Below, one piece after another: positions 4,897 through 5,378 of a DNA stretch of 5,378 nt. This stretch comes from Candidatus Collierbacteria bacterium RIFOXYD1_FULL_40_9 (GTDB lineage: Bacteria; Patescibacteriota; Microgenomatia; UBA1400; MFAQ01). Position 1 is the first letter of the stretch, and each line of letters opens with the position of its first letter. The notes under the pieces are model-generated. The model was given only the letters and a program-made list of their open reading frames with translations. It had not been told where the DNA came from and searched no databases. The stretch covers positions 1 through 5,378 of the forward strand of contig MFAQ01000028.1 of the NCBI GenBank assembly GCA_001776275.1, written 5' to 3'. The translations under genes were made by a program, and so were the position numbers.

Positions 4897-5301
4897 TTAT
4901 TGCTGAGTTTGGCTCTCGATGAGTTTTAGCTTTCTTAGTATGGGTGCCAAAAAGACAAGAATCATGGCGCCTTCGACGAAGTTAATGGTGAAGGAGAGGA
5001 AAAGAGCAAGGAGGAGATAGTTGTAGGCTTGTTTCTTAGTCAGTGAGTAGTAGAAGCTCACAGAGTAGAAAACGAGGATATAGGCAATGGTAATGATAGG
5101 GTCAAAGGTGGTAGTTAGATTGAGTTGGTCAATATTTTCGCTAAAACTTGCCAAGAAAGTGCTTAGAATAATGGTAAGAATATAGAGACCAATAAAAATG
5201 AGAGAGATGAAGAGTGGTTTTAAGTTTATTTTTCTTTTTGGTTTTTGGGCGATAGATTGTGTGTATTGAGAGTGGGAAATTGGGTTGATAGGGTTGTACA
5301 T
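4897..5301 (-). CDS. Hypothetical multi-pass membrane protein, 134 aa
   Basis: No family is recognised. A polar, basic N-terminus (1-29, with KPKRK at 20-24) precedes a first membrane helix at about 30-52. An acidic, polar loop follows (53-65), then a second helix at about 66-87, a Lys-Lys turn (89-90), and a long hydrophobic stretch at 95-122 interrupted by Glu110, then a basic tail RKLK. By the positive-inside rule the N-terminus, KK turn and tail all favour the cytoplasm, so the last stretch may be two short helices or a re-entrant hairpin, giving four passes; three is the alternative. No Shine-Dalgarno precedes the ATG. A possible upstream frame stops 4 nt before it, which would allow coupling. 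It converges on the M23 gene with a 4-bp gap and no terminator between. Confidence 0.78.
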   Translation of the reverse strand: MYNPINPISHSQYTQSIAQKPKRKINLKPLFISLIFIGLYILTIILSTFLASFSENIDQLNLTTTFDPIITIAYILVFYSVSFYYSLTKKQAYNYLLLALFLSFTINFVEGAMILVFLAPILRKLKLIESQTQQ

Positions 5302-5305
5302 AAAT

Positions 5306-5378
5306 TTATTTTATATTATTAATCCGTCCAGCAAGAATTATTTTCTTGGTATGTGTTGGATCTCCAAACCTCTTTAAT
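5306..5378 (-). CDS. Possible C-terminal end (23 codons) of a gene upstream of the 134-aa protein
   Basis: One minus-strand frame is open from the window edge to a TAA at 5306-5308 and ends RFGDPTHTKKIILAGRI plus six residues. The composition looks protein-like, and the stop lies 4 nt before the ATG at 5301, typical of an operon pair. A second frame is also open for 19 codons (ending NNSCWTD), so the choice is a judgement. No family can be named from so short a piece. Confidence 0.45.
   Translation of the reverse strand, partial: LKRFGDPTHTKKIILAGRINNIK

Noticed and set aside
5332..5348. CAAGAA/TTCTTG hairpin upstream of the 134-aa gene
   Set aside because: It is short, AT-rich, has no T run on either strand, and lies within a possible coding tail, so there is no reason to call it a terminator or riboswitch.
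1..5378. A dedicated new system (defence, secretion or biosynthetic) spanning the window
   Set aside because: The recognisable genes are common envelope genes in separate transcription units. No nuclease, toxin pair, CRISPR, transposase or conserved multi-gene architecture is visible to support a system.

Overview
The window is a cell-envelope neighbourhood of moderate to low GC. It probably comes from a Candidate Phyla Radiation (Patescibacteria) bacterium, most likely of the Microgenomates type. The reasons are a DUF4012 membrane protein, an M23 peptidase with two LysM domains whose linker and LysM sequences look typical of that group, an L,D-transpeptidase, several small orphan lipoproteins, and short intergenic gaps. 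TGA, TAA and GTG are used in the standard way, so there is no sign of the recoded UGA found in Gracilibacteria. The taxonomic call is from memory of these families, not from a search.

Layout from left to right. Positions 1-339 (+) are the 3' end of an L,D-transpeptidase (YkuD) gene. Positions 1220-370 (-) hold a two-gene unit, a 115-residue orphan coupled by an ATGA overlap to a 168-residue lipoprotein, closed by a clear intrinsic terminator at 338-363. Positions 1718-1308 (-) encode a second small lipoprotein, closed by a G/C-run hairpin. Positions 3215-1758 (-) encode the 485-residue DUF4012 protein, which starts with GTG. Positions 3640-3269 (-) encode a 123-residue orphan with its own promoter, Shine-Dalgarno site and terminator. 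Across a 94-bp divergent promoter region, 3735-4892 (+) encodes the membrane-anchored LysM-LysM-M23 peptidase. It converges, with a 4-bp gap, on a 134-residue multi-pass membrane protein at 5301-4897 (-). That protein is preceded by what may be the last 23 codons of another minus-strand gene running off the window.

Together the recognisable genes point to peptidoglycan remodelling (L,D-transpeptidase cross-linking, M23 endopeptidase cutting, LysM binding) and surface-exposed proteins (two lipoproteins, DUF4012). No gene shows that they form one dedicated pathway. The most notable sequence-level signals lie inside the DUF4012 gene. One is a copy of a widely dispersed bacterial repeat, read in frame as VIARSETTKQSP. 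The other is a perfect 14-bp inverted repeat lying directly beside a 13-bp direct repeat. Translation signals fall into two classes. Three genes have strong AAGGAG sites. Three (DUF4012, M23 and the 134-residue protein) have none; for DUF4012 and the 134-residue protein a -10-like hexamer sits 8 nt before the start codon, suggesting leaderless transcripts. I see no CRISPR array, tRNA, rRNA, insertion sequence or defence system here.
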